Part shown: positions 33,027-35,239 of the stretch, piece after piece
Layout of the letters: each line of letters begins with the position of its first letter
How positions within the stretch are numbered: the first letter of the stretch is position 1
NCBI RefSeq assembly: GCF_000708285.2
Contig: NZ_JAUG01000048.1
Location: forward strand, 1 to 35,239
Length of the DNA stretch: 35,239 bases
Reading direction: 5' to 3'
From: Pedobacter borealis DSM 19626
GTDB taxonomy: Bacteria > Bacteroidota > Bacteroidia > Sphingobacteriales > Sphingobacteriaceae
The notes under the pieces: generated by a model
Seen by the model: only the letters and a program-made list of their open reading frames with translations
What the model was told of the DNA's origin: nothing
The model's database searches: none
Position numbers and translations under genes: made by a program

Positions 33027-33676
33027 AGTGGAGCGAACAGGCCTGGGAAAGAGTTAAACCCATTTATGGCAAAATTTTAAAAATGCCTTTTAACCAAGAG
33101 TTGAGCAATGGAACTCTACCCAAAGAGAAATTTATCTTTTATTTAGCTCAGGATGCTTATTACCTTTTAGAATTCGGCCGGACTTTAAGCACCATTAGTA
33201 GCCGAATGCAGGATGCAGATTTGGTGATGGCCTTTGCCGGGTTTTCTACAGGGGCAATTTTTGCCGAGCGTGGTTTGCATGAAAGTTATTTTGTAGAATT
33301 TGGTTTAGCGAGCGAAGTGCGGCCCACGCCATCTACACTTTTGTATACCAATTATATCCTTAGTCAGGGTGCCTATGCCAATGTAGAAATTGCAGTGGCG
33401 GCTGTTTTACCATGTTTTTGGATTTATAAAGCCGTTGGCGATCATATTTTCGCACAGCAAAATAGCGACCAGAATCCTTACAAAAGGTGGATCGATATGT
33501 ATGCGGGCGCCGAATTTGCTGTTGCGGTAGAAAAGGCGATTGATATTACCGATCAACTGGCGGCCCAGTCAAATATAGCAACCCAACAAAAAATGCTGGA
33601 TGCTTTCGAAATGGCAACCCGTTTAGAATGGATGTTCTGGGATAGTGCTTATGAACTGGAAAAATGGAAAGTTTAA
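33023..33676 (+). CDS. tenA: TenA family thiaminase II / aminopyrimidine hydrolase
   Basis: TenA hydrolyses aminopyrimidine forms of degraded thiamine to hydroxymethylpyrimidine, which ThiD can then phosphorylate, so the pair makes a salvage route. The 217-residue protein keeps the family active site: Asp44 in AQDAYY, Tyr47, Cys131 in LPCFWIY, Tyr135 and Glu202 in RLEWMFWD. The start ATG overlaps the thiD stop by 4 bp. It is likely a cytoplasmic homotetramer. Cleavage of intact thiamine is possible but less usual for this group. Confidence 0.94.
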   Translation: MKWSEQAWERVKPIYGKILKMPFNQELSNGTLPKEKFIFYLAQDAYYLLEFGRTLSTISSRMQDADLVMAFAGFSTGAIFAERGLHESYFVEFGLASEVRPTPSTLLYTNYILSQGAYANVEIAVAAVLPCFWIYKAVGDHIFAQQNSDQNPYKRWIDMYAGAEFAVAVEKAIDITDQLAAQSNIATQQKMLDAFEMATRLEWMFWDSAYELEKWKV

Positions 33677-33723
33677 TATTTTAACCCTGTATGCTCCAAA
33701 TTCTTTGATAAAATGTTAAAAAC

Positions 33724-33757
33724 TTGTCGGTATTTCCAATAGATTTAAAGAACTTTG
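33724..33757 (+). promoter_or_regulatory. Possible promoter of the MFS transporter gene
   Basis: GAACTTTG at 33750-33757 matches TAnnTTTG except at the first base, with a TTGT -33-like element at 33724-33727. It lies 29 bp before the TTG start of the transporter, suggesting transcription apart from thiD-tenA. The spacing of 22 bp is slightly long. Confidence 0.35.
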
Positions 33758-33786
33758 CAGTTCAATCTATAATTTAAAACATCATT

Positions 33787-34992
33787 TTGGAAGAAAGTAC
33801 GCAAGAACAGGAAATTTTAAGCAAAAAAGAAGATAAACCTGTATTAGCACAAAGCTCTCCAAAACAAGTACGTTTTGCTATATCTGCCTTTTACTTTATG
33901 CAAGGGGTGTGCTTTGCAAGTTGGGCCAGTAGGATTCCAACTTTTAAAGCTTCTATGGGCCTGAACGATGCAGAATTAGGCTCTATTCTTTTTGCGTTAC
34001 CTGCGGGGCAGATTATAACGATGTTTTTTTCGGCGAAATTGACCACTCATTTTGGCAGTAAGAAAATGCTAAGGGTAACTGCGCCACTTTATGCAATTGC
34101 ATTAACTTTTTTAGCATTAGCCACAACTGGTTGGCAGTTGGCTGCTTTTTTGGTGCTATTTGGTATAACCGGGAACCTTTGTAACATCGCTTTAAATACT
34201 CAAGGTGTTGCAGGTGAAAATTATTACGGCAAACCCATTATGAGTTCTTTCCATGGGGCTTGGAGTATTGGTAATTTAACGGGGGCTTTAATTGCCCTGG
34301 GGCTGGTTAACCTAAAATTAGGCATGTATACCCATTTTTGGATCATTGCACTGATATCCTTAAGCAACGTAACGTTTAACTGGAAAAAGTTGCTGAACTA
34401 TAATAAACCAGATACCGTGGTTGAGAAAACGAAGTTTTTTACCATGCCACAGGGTATTTTGGTGTTATTGGGCGTTATCGCATTTTGTAGTATGGCCACC
34501 GAAGGAACAATGTTCGATTGGAGTGCTATTTACTTCGAAGATGTGGTAAAATTACCTCATAACAAGGCGATTATAGGTTATGCGTCGTTCATGTTTATGA
34601 TGGCAAGCGGAAGGTTTTTAGGGGTGTTTTTAATCGGTAAATTCGGGCGGAAAAATCTCCTTCAGATCAGCGGGGCCATTATATCGATAGGTATGGCGCT
34701 TGCAGTAATATTTCCAAACTTAATTGTCGCTATTTTTGGTTTTATGCTTATTGGCTTGGGTGTTTCGAGTATTGTACCAATGGTATATAGCATAGCTGGT
34801 AACAATAAAAAAGTACCTGCTGGTAAAGCAATAACCATGGTTTCGAGTATTGGTTATTTTGCCTTTTTGTTTGGTCCGCCATTAATAGGCTATGTTTCGC
34901 AACTATCAAGCCTGCGTTATTCTTTCGGGATAATTTCTGTTTTTGGTTTGCTGATTACTTTCCTGATCACAAAAATAAAAGCGATAAATTAG
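33787..34992 (+). CDS. MFS transporter (YbjJ-like), TTG start
   Basis: The start is TTG at 33787, preceded by an in-frame stop with no ATG before the first membrane helix. The 401-residue protein has a polar N-terminus (1-28) and about twelve membrane helices, beginning FAISAFYFMQGVCFASW. The loop after the second helix, AKLTTHFGSKKML (about 83-95), is the MFS motif A region. The segment FASWASRIPTFKASMGL is like the YbjJ group of MFS proteins. It may export small metabolites. It follows tenA by 110 bp and may not be part of the thiamine operon. Substrate unknown. Confidence 0.85.
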   Translation: MEESTQEQEILSKKEDKPVLAQSSPKQVRFAISAFYFMQGVCFASWASRIPTFKASMGLNDAELGSILFALPAGQIITMFFSAKLTTHFGSKKMLRVTAPLYAIALTFLALATTGWQLAAFLVLFGITGNLCNIALNTQGVAGENYYGKPIMSSFHGAWSIGNLTGALIALGLVNLKLGMYTHFWIIALISLSNVTFNWKKLLNYNKPDTVVEKTKFFTMPQGILVLLGVIAFCSMATEGTMFDWSAIYFEDVVKLPHNKAIIGYASFMFMMASGRFLGVFLIGKFGRKNLLQISGAIISIGMALAVIFPNLIVAIFGFMLIGLGVSSIVPMVYSIAGNNKKVPAGKAITMVSSIGYFAFLFGPPLIGYVSQLSSLRYSFGIISVFGLLITFLITKIKAIN

Positions 34993-35239
34993 CCGAGAGG
35001 TGGTTAACTGTTTGAATTGGTTATTGTTTAACTGAGCGGCATTAAAGGGCTTTTGTTTCTATATAAAAATGTATTTATCATTTGGAGCGCCAGTTCTGTG
35101 CGTAAGAAGAAGCTTCTTCCCGTTTTACGCTTATACGCTTTCCCGAAAGTTCGGGATAGCTCGTTGCTGAAGGGTAATGCTCAATGTCATTAAGTTAAGT
35201 ACTATGCCGTTGTCAGTCTGAGCTTGTCGAAGACCTTTC
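34993..35239. repeat. Gene-free right edge with palindromic repeats
   Basis: TCCCGAA (35141-35147) pairs with TTCGGGA (35150-35156) around AG. AAGAAGCTTCTT (about 35108-35119) is a perfect palindrome. At the very end, TCTGAGCTTGTCGAAGACC is one half of the element class seen at 16161-16248 and 19001-19340, cut by the window edge. No gene is visible. Confidence 0.6.

Overview
The window looks like chromosome of a Bacteroidota bacterium, most likely Sphingobacteriaceae and close to Pedobacter. This is inferred from four things: the protein families (DUF2807, DUF2490, DUF6515, DUF2306, choice-of-anchor I, PH/SHOCT protein); low G+C; start sites without a clear Shine-Dalgarno sequence; and several upstream boxes of the Bacteroidota form TAnnTTTG (serS, lpdA, the cold-shock gene). 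No phage, insertion sequence, tRNA, rRNA or CRISPR array was seen. The window is mostly housekeeping and envelope genes separated by gaps rich in palindromic repeats.

Layout. 1-550: no convincing gene, then a palindromic repeat. 555-1908 (minus): OsmC peroxidase and a secreted metzincin-type lipoprotein protease. 2050-4205 (minus): lnt-lspA, two steps of lipoprotein maturation. 4333-5738 (minus): rsmI followed by a PH/SHOCT protein; serS (plus) diverges from rsmI. 7318-8416 (minus): a small membrane protein and a SIMPL-domain protein. 8639-9368: a Fic toxin gene (plus) and, tail-to-tail on the other strand, a 52-residue ORF carrying the Fic-inhibitory motif. 9535-12276 (minus): cold-shock-domain protein, GNAT acetyltransferase, fabV. 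12674-14360 (plus): two outer-membrane barrel-type proteins. 14527-23272 (minus): nucleotidyltransferase, DinB, DUF2807, M1 peptidase, two paralogous CocE/NonD hydrolases. 23513-28176 (plus): DUF6515, a tandem repeat array, phytase-like lipoprotein, HAD phosphatase, DUF2306 membrane protein, a Crp/Fnr remnant, VOC protein. 28422-34992 (plus): lpdA, choice-of-anchor I lipoprotein, TPP riboswitch with thiD-tenA, MFS transporter.

Functional links. Lnt and LspA mature lipoproteins, and at least three genes here have lipoboxes. ThiD and TenA act in pyrimidine salvage for thiamine and sit behind a TPP riboswitch whose P3 region carries an unusual roughly 80-nt insert. Many secreted hydrolases (M57-like, M1, two S15/CocE) suit a polymer- and peptide-scavenging life style.

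The most interesting signal is the convergent, overlapping Fic toxin/VbhA-like antitoxin pair at 8639-9368, because such antitoxins are normally encoded in an operon with the toxin. Other signals are the dense set of palindromic intergenic repeats (one duplicated as a 123-bp direct repeat, one amplified into a 137-139 bp tandem array, one pair flanking a single gene) and a Crp/Fnr gene that seems to have lost its middle in frame.
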